From: Pontibacter pudoricolor
Lineage (GTDB): Bacteria > Bacteroidota > Bacteroidia > Cytophagales > Hymenobacteraceae
Assembly: GCF_010092985.1 (NCBI RefSeq)
Contig: NZ_CP048106.1
Location: 1,798,001 to 1,862,000, forward strand
Direction: 5' to 3'
DNA: 64,000 nt
Position numbers and translations under genes: made by a program. Shown piece by piece: positions 34,485 to 42,931 of this stretch. The notes beneath the pieces were generated by a model that saw nothing but the letters and a program-made list of their open reading frames with translations, was not told the origin of the DNA and did no database searches. Positions within the stretch are counted from its first letter, which is position 1, and each line of letters opens with the position of its first letter.

Positions 34485-35626
34485 CGGTTCTGTATTGTTC
34501 TTCCTTTCCAGCGGTAGCGCCCGGCTAAGCCTAAGACAGCCGTTACCACCACATAAGGGATGTAAACCAGTTGCAGGGGAAACATGTACCAAATGTATTG
34601 TTTCCGGCCTAAAAAGCTCAGTATACGAGATAAAAATAAGAAATCTGCAGCGAACTTGGCAACTAAACCGGCAATAAATGCTGATACTGGAAAAATTCCG
34701 CCGATCGCCATTAATAATACCACAAAAAGTACCAGATTAACTATAAAAACGATCAGCGCGAGGAGCTTTACATCCGCATCCTGGTACGCCCGCCACTTAC
34801 TTGCCCACCTGATGCGCTGGCTCAGGAAACTGCTTATGGTTTTGCGTGCTTCGGTGTAAACTATAGCTTTTTTATGTTTCAGGAAAAAGGCTTTCCCGGG
34901 GTACTTTTGGTGGATCTTGTGCAGCAGAAACTCGTCGTCGCCGCTGGCTATAGTTTCATTCCCGTCAAAGCCGTTCACTTCTCCGAAAATCTGTTTGGTA
35001 TAGGCCAGGTTAGCGCCATTGCACATATTTGGTTTCCCAATCCCTATGGAGGCTCCGCCAATACCTATCAGGCTTGCAAACTCTACCAGCTGCATACGCT
35101 CCAGTAAACCAGGGGTATTGTAAAAACTGACAGGCCCGCTGATAAAATCGGGTTGATAGGTTTGATAACTATAACTATAAAGCTGAAGCCACTCCGGTTG
35201 CACGCGGCAATCACCGTCAGTAAATACGAGCAACTCCCCTTCCGCCAACTCTACTCCTTTTTGTACTGCAGCTTTTTTACCACTATAGTTAACATAATTA
35301 TTCAACTCAACAACTTTTATAGTTAACCTGGAAGTCTGACTGAATTGCTGAACTATAGTTCTGGTTTCGTCTTCGGAATGATCATCTACCACTATAACTT
35401 CAAAAAGCAATTTGGGGTAATGCTGTTTTTCCAGGTCCTGAAGTAAGCTTAAAATATTAGCAGCCTCGTTACGGACAGGAATTATGATGGAGAGTTTTAT
35501 AGTTGGGGTCCAGCCACCCGGTATAATTGGTTCCGGAATTTTTGCCCAGGCCACCCACCTACGAATGATAACCCAACTATAGCTTGCCAATGAAACTATA
35601 AGCAGCAACATAATAGCCCATGTCAT
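34481..35626 (-). CDS. Membrane glycosyltransferase, family 2
   Basis: About 381 residues from the ATG at 35626 ([12 protein letters not shown]), which overlaps the upstream gene by 4 bp and gives a proper N-terminal membrane helix. GT2 motifs: IIPVRNEAANI, VVDDHSEDET, VFTDGDCRVQPEW (metal-binding DGD), ASGDDEFLLHKI and SQRIRW (acceptor motif), then C-terminal membrane segments. It transfers a sugar to a lipid or glycan acceptor at the inner membrane. The linkage to a flippase-like protein suggests glycolipid or polysaccharide assembly. Confidence 0.88.
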   Translation of the reverse strand: MTWAIMLLLIVSLASYSWVIIRRWVAWAKIPEPIIPGGWTPTIKLSIIIPVRNEAANILSLLQDLEKQHYPKLLFEVIVVDDHSEDETRTIVQQFSQTSRLTIKVVELNNYVNYSGKKAAVQKGVELAEGELLVFTDGDCRVQPEWLQLYSYSYQTYQPDFISGPVSFYNTPGLLERMQLVEFASLIGIGGASIGIGKPNMCNGANLAYTKQIFGEVNGFDGNETIASGDDEFLLHKIHQKYPGKAFFLKHKKAIVYTEARKTISSFLSQRIRWASKWRAYQDADVKLLALIVFIVNLVLFVVLLMAIGGIFPVSAFIAGLVAKFAADFLFLSRILSFLGRKQYIWYMFPLQLVYIPYVVVTAVLGLAGRYRWKGRTIQNR

Positions 35627-36612
35627 GCGGCTACTCCTTTCCTGAAAAAGCGCAGCCGCAGCACAAAGTACAAACCTGCCACACTTGGTACTGCAATATT
35701 CAGCAGCCACAAACTCAGGCTCGCACTCAGTATCTGCAACCGGTCCTGGCCCAGTAAGCCAAACAGGTACATTGCCGAAAGCTCGCGCGCGCCCAGGTCA
35801 GAAAGTAAACTAACCGACGGAACTATAGATTTGATAAAGAACGTACCGGCAACGCCACACACGTATTGCAACGCACTCAGCTTTACTTCAAAAAGTATCA
35901 GCAGCAATATAAACTGTAACAGGAAAACAGCATAGCGGCAAAGTGAAAGGATCAATAACCTCGAAATCTCTGCAGAACTATAGCGCGCCATGATAGACAC
36001 GTAGCTAACAAATTTTCGTATCGGCTTTATAGCAGAAATAACCGCCACCATCGCCTGCGCATTATACAAAAGCAATAACGACGCTGCAGAAACGGCTACC
36101 AGCAGAAAGATCAGGCTTAAGGATACACCCGGATAAGCTGCCCAAAAGAAAGTTACTATAAAGTAGATTAACCCAACCGACCCAACTATAACTGTAGCCA
36201 CCAACTGGCAAAACCGCCCGATAAAGATGGCTCCTATGGCCTCCAGGCGTTGTTTGCTTTTAAGTTCGAGCACACGGCCGGCGTAATCTCCCAGTCGGTT
36301 TGGCGTGATAAAGCCCAGCGTTAAACCAACCATCACAGCCCGGTAGGCTCGCCAGTAAGAGATGGGCTCTAGCTTTTGACCAAGCAACTGCCACTTCCGC
36401 GCCTCAAAGCCCCAGTTAAAAGGTATAAGCAACGCAGTAGCTACGAAAAGCCAGCTAAATTGGCTTGCTACAGCATTCTGTAAAATATTTCGCCAGCTTA
36501 AAAAAGTATCGGGCGCGGTAAAAATGGTACTGTAAAGCAGGTAGAGCGTGACGATGACCACCAGCAGTTTAGCGGCAAGTAAAAGGAACCTTCTGTTTGA
36601 GGCAATGTTCAA
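35623..36612 (-). CDS. UPF0104/AglD-like flippase-type membrane protein
   Basis: A 329-residue protein with about eight hydrophobic segments, of the lysylphosphatidylglycerol synthase transmembrane (UPF0104, flippase-like) family. The motif [20 protein letters not shown] (about 111-130), with conserved P, R and G, is characteristic. Members are often next to glycosyltransferases and are thought to flip or handle glycolipids; activity is inferred. It is first in a tightly coupled run (4-bp overlaps) and only 25 bp from the divergent ruvC start. Confidence 0.85.
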   Translation of the reverse strand: MNIASNRRFLLLAAKLLVVIVTLYLLYSTIFTAPDTFLSWRNILQNAVASQFSWLFVATALLIPFNWGFEARKWQLLGQKLEPISYWRAYRAVMVGLTLGFITPNRLGDYAGRVLELKSKQRLEAIGAIFIGRFCQLVATVIVGSVGLIYFIVTFFWAAYPGVSLSLIFLLVAVSAASLLLLYNAQAMVAVISAIKPIRKFVSYVSIMARYSSAEISRLLILSLCRYAVFLLQFILLLILFEVKLSALQYVCGVAGTFFIKSIVPSVSLLSDLGARELSAMYLFGLLGQDRLQILSASLSLWLLNIAVPSVAGLYFVLRLRFFRKGVAA

Positions 36613-36637
36613 GATATTGTCTTATTTTTGCAGACTT

Positions 36638-37210
36638 ATGGTTTACTCTTCTGCGCTTCCGCCAAACAAACTTATTCTCGGCATCGACCCCGGCACCCAG
36701 GTTATGGGCTACGGCCTGATTGAAGTTACAGGTTCTAAGGTAAAGGTAGTGCAGTATGGCGTTATTCACCTTAAAAGTTACAGCAACCACGCCATCAAGT
36801 TAAAGAAAATTTTTGACCGTATGATACAGCTCATCGACGAATACCTTCCCGACGAGCTGGCCATCGAGTCTCCTTTCTTTGGTGTGAACGTGCAGAGTAT
36901 GCTGAAACTAGGCCGTGCCCAGGGAGTTGCCATTGCCGCCGCTCTTTCCCGCGACATTCCTTACGTAGAGTATGCGCCTAAAAAAGTAAAACAATCGGTT
37001 ACCGGAAATGGAAATGCCTCCAAAGAGCAGGTTGCCAGCATGCTGGTGCAGATCCTGAAAATTCAGCCAGACCCCAAGATGTTCGATGCGACGGATGCTT
37101 TATCGGTTGCGTTGTGTCATCATTATCAGAAAGGGAATAATGCCAAGTCCGGAGCTAAATCCTGGAAAGGTTTTTTAACGGATAACCCGGACAGGGTTGC
37201 TTCAAAGTAA
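36638..37210 (+). CDS. ruvC: Holliday junction endonuclease RuvC
   Basis: A 190-residue crossover-junction endodeoxyribonuclease. The ATG at 36638 is chosen because the longer frame overlaps the divergent membrane protein gene. Catalytic acidic residues are in the usual places: [15 protein letters not shown] (first Asp), [14 protein letters not shown] (Glu), and [14 protein letters not shown] (C-terminal Asp pair). A TATTTTTG element, matching TAnnTTTG, is at 36623-36630, only 8 bp before the start, suggesting a very short leader or a further upstream promoter. Standalone gene followed by the 1-kb repeat region. Confidence 0.95.
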   Translation: MVYSSALPPNKLILGIDPGTQVMGYGLIEVTGSKVKVVQYGVIHLKSYSNHAIKLKKIFDRMIQLIDEYLPDELAIESPFFGVNVQSMLKLGRAQGVAIAAALSRDIPYVEYAPKKVKQSVTGNGNASKEQVASMLVQILKIQPDPKMFDATDALSVALCHHYQKGNNAKSGAKSWKGFLTDNPDRVASK

Positions 37211-38209
37211 ATTTCGTATTTCAGGTTTATATAGTTTAAGCCGGGATAGCAGTATGCGCAGCTCCTGCTAGTCGCATTCCCGAACTTGTTTCGAGGCGTC
37301 TCGATTATAGTTCTATGCTTTTCGAGCGTCATCCCGAGCGTCAGTCGAGGGATCTTATATGTCCTATAGTTTCTTTTTTGTCATTTCGACGTCAGGAGAA
37401 ATCTGGGTTCTATAGTTTGCTATAGTTGCAACCTGAACCAAGCCTTTCTTCTATAGTTACTTCTAATCCTGGGAGCTCTACTCACCTATCGTTCTATAGT
37501 TTGCCTTGGTGCCTTACGGCCGGGAGGCCCCGTCTTGGGGGTAGGGGCCCTCGATAAGGGCATCGCGCTGCTGCTTTCTTGCTACCCTCGTACCTCGGGT
37601 TGCCTGGCGGCACCGCAACAAAGCAAAGGCGCTCAACCCAAAGACTGTGATCAGTTCGATAGCTATAGTTGCTATAGTTTACTTGAGAAACTATAGTTGC
37701 ATCGCTTTATCGTGGCTGTAGTTTCGTAGGGACAGGTCGCGACCTGTCCGATCCTGGTCTGCAACTATAGAACTATAACTTAAACTATAGCAACAACAGA
37801 AATTCCCCTCTTGGGAGGGGTAGGGGTGGGTTAAAACAACAACTATAAAACGATAGTCTAAACTATAACAACAGCAGAAACTCCACTTTCAGAGGGAACA
37901 GAACTTTACTTTTGCTTGATTGGGGAAGAAATTAGTCCACAATTCCCAAAACTCTCTCCGTATTAAACATCGAACCTGGCAAAACAAACGTTACATAAGC
38001 CCTGTTGTATCGCATCAACTATAAACTTTACTTTATCCGAAATATACTATATAAACTGCGTTACGTTAGGCATACAAATGCATTTGAATTACATTTGCGT
38101 TTTAAAACCCTGAATCTCGGGCTACCCGTTAGATGAGTAAATCAGTTTAACAGCCCTGATTCGCATTTTTTAAAAAACTCTAGTAAAAATCGGCACCAGA
38201 AAACAGCCA
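37211..38209. repeat. Composite intergenic repeat, copy 2, and mla leader
   Basis: About 1 kb without a gene. 37328-37376 is a TCATCCCGAGCG...GATCTTATA element. 37377-37860 is a composite repeat in the same order as at 41025-41510: GTCATTTCGACGTCAGGAGA, CCTGAACCAAGCCTTTCTTC, TCCTGGGAGCTCT, GGCCGGGAGGCC, GGGGGTAGGGGCCCTCGATA, GCAACAAAGCAAAGGCGCTC, CTTTATCGTGG, a perfect 20-bp palindrome (37730-37749), and TTCCCCTCTTGGGAGGGG. CTATAG occurs every few dozen bases. From about 37900 to 38209 the sequence is ordinary AT-rich DNA, probably with the promoter of the mlaE gene. Confidence 0.8.
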
Positions 38210-39025
38210 ATGGATTATAGTAACAGAGATAAAACTAAAACACGCCGCCGCAAATACTTTATTACCAAAAGGCTGGATCGCCTGTTTCTGGAACTGTACC
38301 AGATCTATGCTTTCGTTTCCAGGTTTTTCCGTGAAGTCTTTTTCCCGCCATACGAAGGCAGAGAAATTATAAAGCAGTGCTATGAGGTTGGTGTTAAGTC
38401 ACTTCCACTCATCACGATCACCGCTTTTATTATAGGTATTGTTTTTACCAACCAGTCGCGCCCATCACTCTCCGAGTTCGGAGCAACATCCTGGTTACCG
38501 GCACTTATTTCGGTGGCGATAGTACGCGCTATGGGCCCATTGGTAACTGCTATTATTGCCTCTGGTAAAGTAGGCTCAAGTATAGGAGCAGAACTTGGCT
38601 CTATGCGTGTAACAGAGCAGATAGATGCTATGGAAGTTTCGGCCACAAACCCATACAAGTTTCTGGTAGTAAGCCGTGTACTGGCAACTACATTTATGAT
38701 ACCGGCCCTGACCATGTATACAACGTTTGTTGCTTTGCTGGGTGGTTATGTAAACGTACACCAGAATGAGCTTACAACGCTCACTACTTTCTTTACGCAG
38801 GTTTTCGACGCTATTACCTTCCTGGATATCATTGCTTCTTCGGTAAAGTCTGTGCTGTTTGGTTTTACAATAGGTATGGTAGGTTGCTACAAAGGCTACC
38901 ACTCTTCCAAGGGTACCGAGGGCGTTGGTAAAGCGGCTAATTCATCGGTGGTTACAGCTATGTTCCTTATTTTCATTGAAGAGCTTCTGACCATGCAGGT
39001 TATCAATGCAATTCGTGTTATGTAA
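38210..39025 (+). CDS. mlaE: MlaE-type lipid ABC transporter permease
   Basis: A 271-residue permease of the MlaE/YrbE family, with a basic N-terminus (KTKTRRRKYF) and about five membrane segments. Family segments are ATSWLPALISVAIVRAMGPL, SGKVGSSIGAELGSMRVTEQ and IDAMEVSATNPYKFLVVSR, the last forming the contact with the ATPase. With MlaF and MlaD it moves phospholipid between inner and outer membranes. It starts the three-gene unit. No MlaB or MlaC homologue is next to it, which is usual outside Proteobacteria. Confidence 0.93.
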   Translation: MDYSNRDKTKTRRRKYFITKRLDRLFLELYQIYAFVSRFFREVFFPPYEGREIIKQCYEVGVKSLPLITITAFIIGIVFTNQSRPSLSEFGATSWLPALISVAIVRAMGPLVTAIIASGKVGSSIGAELGSMRVTEQIDAMEVSATNPYKFLVVSRVLATTFMIPALTMYTTFVALLGGYVNVHQNELTTLTTFFTQVFDAITFLDIIASSVKSVLFGFTIGMVGCYKGYHSSKGTEGVGKAANSSVVTAMFLIFIEELLTMQVINAIRVM

Positions 39026-39037
39026 CTGCCTGAGCTC

Positions 39038-39811
39038 ATGAAGAAACCTAGTTCTAAGATAGATTACACCCAGAAAGTGATCACCATTAAGGGCCTTACA
39101 AAAGCCTTTGATGACTATGAAGTATTGAAAGGCGTGGATCTGGATCTTTATAAAGGAGAGAACCTGGTTGTGCTGGGCCGTTCCGGTACCGGTAAATCCG
39201 TTCTGATCAAGATAATTTCCGGTTTATTGCGCCCGGATAGTGGTTATGTAAATGTGCTGGGCCAGGAAGTAGATAAACTCACGCCGAAACAATTGGATGA
39301 GCTGCGTTTGAAGATCGGCTTCTCGTTCCAGAACAGTGCCCTTTACGACAGCATGACGGTAAAGGAAAACCTGGAATTTCCGCTGATACGGCACTCAAAA
39401 GACATGACTGCCCGCGACCGTTCACGTATTATTGATGTTGTGCTGGAGGCAGTCGGGCTGGCACAAACAATTAACCAGATGCCTTCGGAACTATCGGGTG
39501 GGCAGCGCAAGCGTATAGGCATTGCCCGTACATTAATTCTGAGACCGGAAATTATGCTCTATGATGAGCCAACGGCAGGTCTGGACCCGATCACAAGCCA
39601 GGACATAAATAACTTAATTAACGAAGTACAACGACGCTTTAACACGTCATCCATCATAATTACCCATGATTTAACTTGTGCAAAGGCCGTTGGCAACCGC
39701 ATAGTAATGCTCCTGGATGGCCAGTTTCAGCGCCAGGGCAGTTTTGAGGAAGTGTTTGATACAGAGGATGAACGCGTTAAAGCTTTTTATAACTACAACT
39801 TTACTGAATAA
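39038..39811 (+). CDS. mlaF: MlaF-type lipid ABC transporter ATPase
   Basis: A 257-residue ATPase. Walker A GRSGTGKS is at 47-54; the Q-loop (FSFQNSALYDSMT), the signature LSGGQRKRIGIAR, Walker B IMLYDEPTAGLDP and the switch His (IIITHDL) are all present, so it should be active. It energises the MlaE permease on the cytoplasmic face. 12 bp after mlaE; its stop and the next start share bases (TAATG). Confidence 0.95.
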   Translation: MKKPSSKIDYTQKVITIKGLTKAFDDYEVLKGVDLDLYKGENLVVLGRSGTGKSVLIKIISGLLRPDSGYVNVLGQEVDKLTPKQLDELRLKIGFSFQNSALYDSMTVKENLEFPLIRHSKDMTARDRSRIIDVVLEAVGLAQTINQMPSELSGGQRKRIGIARTLILRPEIMLYDEPTAGLDPITSQDINNLINEVQRRFNTSSIIITHDLTCAKAVGNRIVMLLDGQFQRQGSFEEVFDTEDERVKAFYNYNFTE

Positions 39812-40824
39812 TGAATACGGCAGATAATAAACGCGCTATTATAGTTGGCATTTTTGTGCTCTTTGCCCTGCTTATACTAATAGTAGGTATTTTTACGCTG
39901 GGTGGCCAACAGAAACGCTTTATATCCACTATAACAGTAAAAGCTGTTTTTGATGATGTGGCCGGCCTGAAGCAGGGTAACAATGTCTGGTTCTCGGGTG
40001 TAAAGATCGGTACTATCAAGTCCATTAAATTGTATGGCGACTCGCAGGTAGAGGTGATCATGAACATTGAGGAAAGTACGCAGCAGTTTATCCGTAAAGA
40101 TGCTGTTGCCCGTATCAGCTCCGAAAGTTTTATCGGTAACAAAAACATCATCATCGAAAGTGGCAGCCCGCAATCGCCGCCTGTAGAAGATGGCGACAGA
40201 CTTGCAGCCGTAAACCCCCTGAACACCGACGACCTGATGGAAACGTTGCAGCAAAACAACAAGAACCTGGTAGCTATTACCGGAGACTTTAAACAGTTAT
40301 CGTCTAAATTAGTGAACGGAGAGGGTACTGTAGGTGCAATGCTTACCGATACGGCTATGGCTGACAATTTCAGGGCGATGGTAGCAAACCTGCAACGAGT
40401 TTCGCAGAACACCATGCAGGCCTCTAACGACCTTAGCCGTTTCACTTCTCAGCTAAACACGCCAGGTAGCCTTGCCAGCGAGCTGCTGACTGATACTACA
40501 GTTTATAAACAGATTCAGGCGTCTATGGCTCAATTAAAGCAGGCTACTACCTCGGCAGCTACGCTTACCCAAAACCTGCAGAAGGCAAGCACTAACCTGA
40601 ACGACAAAAACAACGCTATGGGCGTATTGCTGACAGATAAAGAGTTTGCCCGTAACCTGAAGCATACCATGCAAAACCTGGAAACCAGCACTCAGAAGTT
40701 TGACCAGAACATGGAGGCTTTGCAAAGCAATTTCCTGCTACGCGGGTTCTTTAAAAAGCAGGCGAAGGAACAGGAAAAGCAGAATATGCCACAACCAGTT
40801 CAGCCGGATACTACTAAAATATAG
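39811..40824 (+). CDS. mlaD: MlaD-type MCE domain protein
   Basis: A 337-residue protein with a single N-terminal membrane helix (about 9-30), one MCE domain (about 38-115; GLKQGNNVWFSGVKIGTIKS), then a long helical, Gln/Asn/Thr-rich tail (about 140-320) likely to form a coiled coil or tunnel in the periplasm. MCE proteins form hexamers that carry lipid; the long tail is typical of Bacteroidota forms and may replace soluble carrier MlaC. It ends the operon, with a terminator 15 bp downstream. Confidence 0.92.
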   Translation: MNTADNKRAIIVGIFVLFALLILIVGIFTLGGQQKRFISTITVKAVFDDVAGLKQGNNVWFSGVKIGTIKSIKLYGDSQVEVIMNIEESTQQFIRKDAVARISSESFIGNKNIIIESGSPQSPPVEDGDRLAAVNPLNTDDLMETLQQNNKNLVAITGDFKQLSSKLVNGEGTVGAMLTDTAMADNFRAMVANLQRVSQNTMQASNDLSRFTSQLNTPGSLASELLTDTTVYKQIQASMAQLKQATTSAATLTQNLQKASTNLNDKNNAMGVLLTDKEFARNLKHTMQNLETSTQKFDQNMEALQSNFLLRGFFKKQAKEQEKQNMPQPVQPDTTKI

Positions 40825-40839
40825 GTATAGCTAATACTA

Positions 40840-40877
40840 AAAGAGCGGAGTAAGTTTATGCTTGCTCCGCTCTTTTT
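40840..40877 (+). terminator. Terminator of the mla operon
   Basis: AAAGAGCGGAG...CTCCGCTCTTTTT, 11-bp or longer perfect arms with T5. Confidence 0.9.
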
Positions 40878-40889
40878 ATTGGGTATAGT

Positions 40890-41700
40890 TTTAGTCATTT
40901 AGCTCGTTCGCCAGGAAATCTCAATCGTTTCATAGTTTCTCTTTAGTCATTTCGAACATTCTTGAGACGCGAGTCGAAGAGAGGCAGCGCAGCTGTGAGG
41001 GGTTATAATTGTTCTATAGTTTCTCTTTTGTCATTTCGACGTCAGGAGAAATCTGGGTTCTATAGTTTGCTATAGTTGCAACCTGAACCAAGCCTTTCTT
41101 CTATAGTTTCTTCTAATCCTGGGAGCTTTACTTACCTACTGTTCTATAGTTTGCTTTGGTGCCCTCACGGCCGGGAGGCCTCGTCTTTAGGCTTCGCGCT
41201 GCTGCTTTCTTGCTACCCTCGCTCTGCTCGTGTTGCCTTGCGGCACCGCAACAAAGCAAAGGCGCTCAACCCAAAGACTGAGATCAGTTCGATAGCTAAA
41301 CTATAGTTGACTGAGCTGCTATAGTTGCATGGCTTTATCGTGGTTGCAGTTCCGTAGGGACAGGTCGCGACCTGTCCGATCTTGGTCTATAACTATAAGA
41401 CTACAACTCAAACTATAACTATAGCAGAAAATTCCCCTCTTGGGAGGGGCAGGGGTGGGTTAAAACGCCAACTATAGAACTATAGCCACAACTATAGCAA
41501 TACCCTTTATCCCAGAAATCCTTTAAATCTCACTTAATCCCGGTTCAGACAATGCCTATCCCTGCCGGGCCAGTTGCGTCAGCTGACTCAACACCATTCC
41601 AAGTCACGAGTGAGGACACTCGCGCCAGCAGCATGAACTATAAAAAAGTAGTATTATCCCTTCTCCTGTTGTTTGAAGAAGCCCGGGCTTAGGTGAGGTA
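40890..41700. repeat. Composite intergenic repeat, copy 3
   Basis: Gene-free stretch. 40945-40990 is a GTCATTTCGAACATTC element. 41025-41510 repeats, in the same order and orientation, the blocks of copy 2; the first 90 bp differ at only a few positions. It includes the perfect 20-bp palindrome at 41358-41377. Copy 3 lacks the GGGGGTAGGGGCCCTCGATA block found in copies 1 and 2, so the blocks behave as separate modules. 41551-41630 holds a different two-hairpin module shared with 58314-58394. A reading frame at 41076-41306 is repeat-derived and not a gene. Confidence 0.8.
41551..41630. repeat. Two-hairpin repeat module, copy 1
   Basis: CCTGCCGGGCCAGTTG followed by hairpin one (GTTGCGTC-AGCT-GACTCAAC, one mismatch) and hairpin two (CGAGTG-AGGA-CACTCG, perfect), ending CGCCAGC. 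The same layout recurs at 58314-58394 with a compensatory stem change in hairpin two. Confidence 0.75.
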
Positions 41701-41705
41701 AAACA

Positions 41706-41748
41706 AAATCGCCGGAACAAAGTGTTGACTTCATCCCGGCGATTTTTA
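41706..41748 (-). terminator. Terminator of the greA-HIT transcript
   Basis: AAAATCGCCGG and CCGGCGATTTTT arms with a 20-nt loop; on the minus strand it follows the HIT gene stop by 13 bp and ends in TTTTGTTTT. Confidence 0.8.
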
Positions 41749-41761
41749 AATTTTATAGTTT

Positions 41762-42160
41762 CTAACCCTGATAAGCGGCTTTTATCTTTTCAAGCGTTTC
41801 TCCAAACTCCTGCTGGCTGTACTGCTTTTTGTTGGCAAAATTCATATCCTGCATACTGTTTAATGGTATCAGATGTACGTGTGCATGCGGAACTTCAAGT
41901 CCAACTACAGCTACTCCAATACGCTTACAGGGCACAGCTTTCTCAATGGCAGCAGCTACCTTTTTAGCAAAAGCCATCAGGCCCAGGTAAAGCTCGTCAT
42001 TCAGGTCGAAAATATAATCTGTCTGCTGCTTCGGTATAACTAAGGTGTGGCCTTTCGTTGTCGGGAATACATCCAGGAAAGCAAGGAAACGGTCGTCTTC
42101 CGCTACTTTATAAGCAGGTATCTCACCATTCACAATCTTAGTAAATATCGAAGCTTCCAT
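41762..42160 (-). CDS. HIT family (Hint-like) nucleotide hydrolase
   Basis: A 132-residue histidine triad protein. FTKIVNGEIPAYKV (about 5-18) is the standard N-terminus, and PHAHVHLIPL carries the HxHxH active site. Hint-type enzymes hydrolyse AMP-lysine or phosphoramidate bonds. Full length for the family, cytoplasmic. It lies 3 bp after greA and is very likely co-transcribed with it. Confidence 0.93.
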   Translation of the reverse strand: MEASIFTKIVNGEIPAYKVAEDDRFLAFLDVFPTTKGHTLVIPKQQTDYIFDLNDELYLGLMAFAKKVAAAIEKAVPCKRIGVAVVGLEVPHAHVHLIPLNSMQDMNFANKKQYSQQEFGETLEKIKAAYQG

Positions 42161-42163
42161 AGT

Positions 42164-42637
42164 TTATCGGCTAATTTCCAGAATCTCAAACTTTATTTTT
42201 CCTGCAGGTACTGTTATTTCAGCCACATCCCCAACCGATAAACCTAACAAGCCTTTACCGATCGGAGATTTTACTGATATCTTGCCAGAAGCCAGATCCG
42301 CCTCTTCCTCAGCTACCAAAGTATAGTCTACTACCATATTGTTCTTCAGGTTTTTGATCTTCACTTTAGAAAGGATTAGGGCCTTGCTCGCATCCAGCCC
42401 GGACTCATCAATCAGGCGGGCATTGCCAACCACCTCTTCCAGTTTCGAGATCTTCAGTTCCAGGTGTCCCTGCGCATCTTTCGCTGCGTCGTACTCGGCA
42501 TTCTCACTTAAGTCGCCTTTATCGCGGGCTTCGGCAAGCTGGCGCGCCACTTCAGAGCGGCCTTTTGTTTTAAGCTCCTGTAACTCTTCTTTAAGTTTCT
42601 GTAAACCCTCTGCAGTGTAATAAGATACTTTGCTCAT
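42164..42637 (-). CDS. greA: Transcription elongation factor GreA
   Basis: A 157-residue factor that stimulates transcript cleavage by backtracked RNA polymerase. The N-terminal coiled coil (about 8-75) includes the acidic tip region DKGDLSENAEYDAAKD (40-55), and the C-terminal FKBP-like domain has SPIGKGLLGLSVGD. Full length. The gene starts only about 30 bp after a perfect 17-bp hairpin with a T-rich exit, so greA may be expressed by read-through of that terminator. Confidence 0.96.
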   Translation of the reverse strand: MSKVSYYTAEGLQKLKEELQELKTKGRSEVARQLAEARDKGDLSENAEYDAAKDAQGHLELKISKLEEVVGNARLIDESGLDASKALILSKVKIKNLKNNMVVDYTLVAEEEADLASGKISVKSPIGKGLLGLSVGDVAEITVPAGKIKFEILEISR

Positions 42638-42661
42638 ACTCTATTCTTCTTGTTTAAAACA

Positions 42662-42836
42662 CAAAAACAAAGAGAACGGTTATGGCATGCATAACCGTTC
42701 TCTTTGCAAACTATATAAATTATATTGGTTCTCTATTTTTGTATAACACCACCTTTAGCGGCGTTACCTACTCTATACATACGCTGGTAATCAGGTATTT
42801 GATTAACTCCGGCAGCTATAGTTCCGGAATGCTGTT
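42662..42836 (-). ncRNA. Candidate structured small RNA or greA leader
   Basis: On the minus strand a TATATTTG element (42848-42841, full TAnnTTTG match) is followed by about 175 nt ending in a perfect 17-bp hairpin (42668-42706) with a T-rich exit. The body can form several small hairpins: CCGG...CCGG, AATCA...TGATT, TTACC...GGTAA and TAACGCC...GGTGTTA. No convincing gene lies inside (a 15-codon frame at 42733-42780 is the longest with ATG). It is either a free small RNA or an attenuated leader of greA. No known RNA class was recognised. Confidence 0.4.
42668..42706 (-). terminator. Perfect 17-bp hairpin terminator before greA
   Basis: CAAAGAGAACGGTTATG (42668-42684) and its exact reverse complement (42690-42706) with a 5-nt loop; minus-strand exit reads TTTTTGTGTTTT. 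Confidence 0.8.
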
Positions 42837-42840
42837 AAGG

Positions 42841-42848
42841 CAAATATA
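42841..42848 (-). promoter_or_regulatory. -7 element of the greA leader
   Basis: TATATTTG on the minus strand matches TAnnTTTG exactly. The nearest TTG (42866-42864) is 15 nt away, shorter than the usual 19, so the -33 part is uncertain. Confidence 0.4.
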
Positions 42849-42931
42849 ATAAATTTTTAATTACAAGTACCTTTCGTCATCATTTAAAAATTTTCTCAGA
42901 ATTATACCGGCAAAACGCCTTGTACTGTGTT

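Noticed and set aside
37211..37900. CRISPR-like array in the repeat gaps
   Set aside because: The recurring CTATAG words are only 6-10 bp with irregular spacing and no uniform repeat-spacer units; no cas genes are present.
41076..41306. 76-codon frame in the repeat after the mla operon
   Set aside because: Same repeat sequence as 37430-37660, where the frame is not kept; repeat-derived.
42733..42780. 15-codon frame (minus) within the greA leader, MYRVGNAAKGGVIQK
   Set aside because: Very short and without a ribosome binding site. The frame is open upstream of the ATG, but a stop precedes it; kept only as part of the structured RNA candidate.
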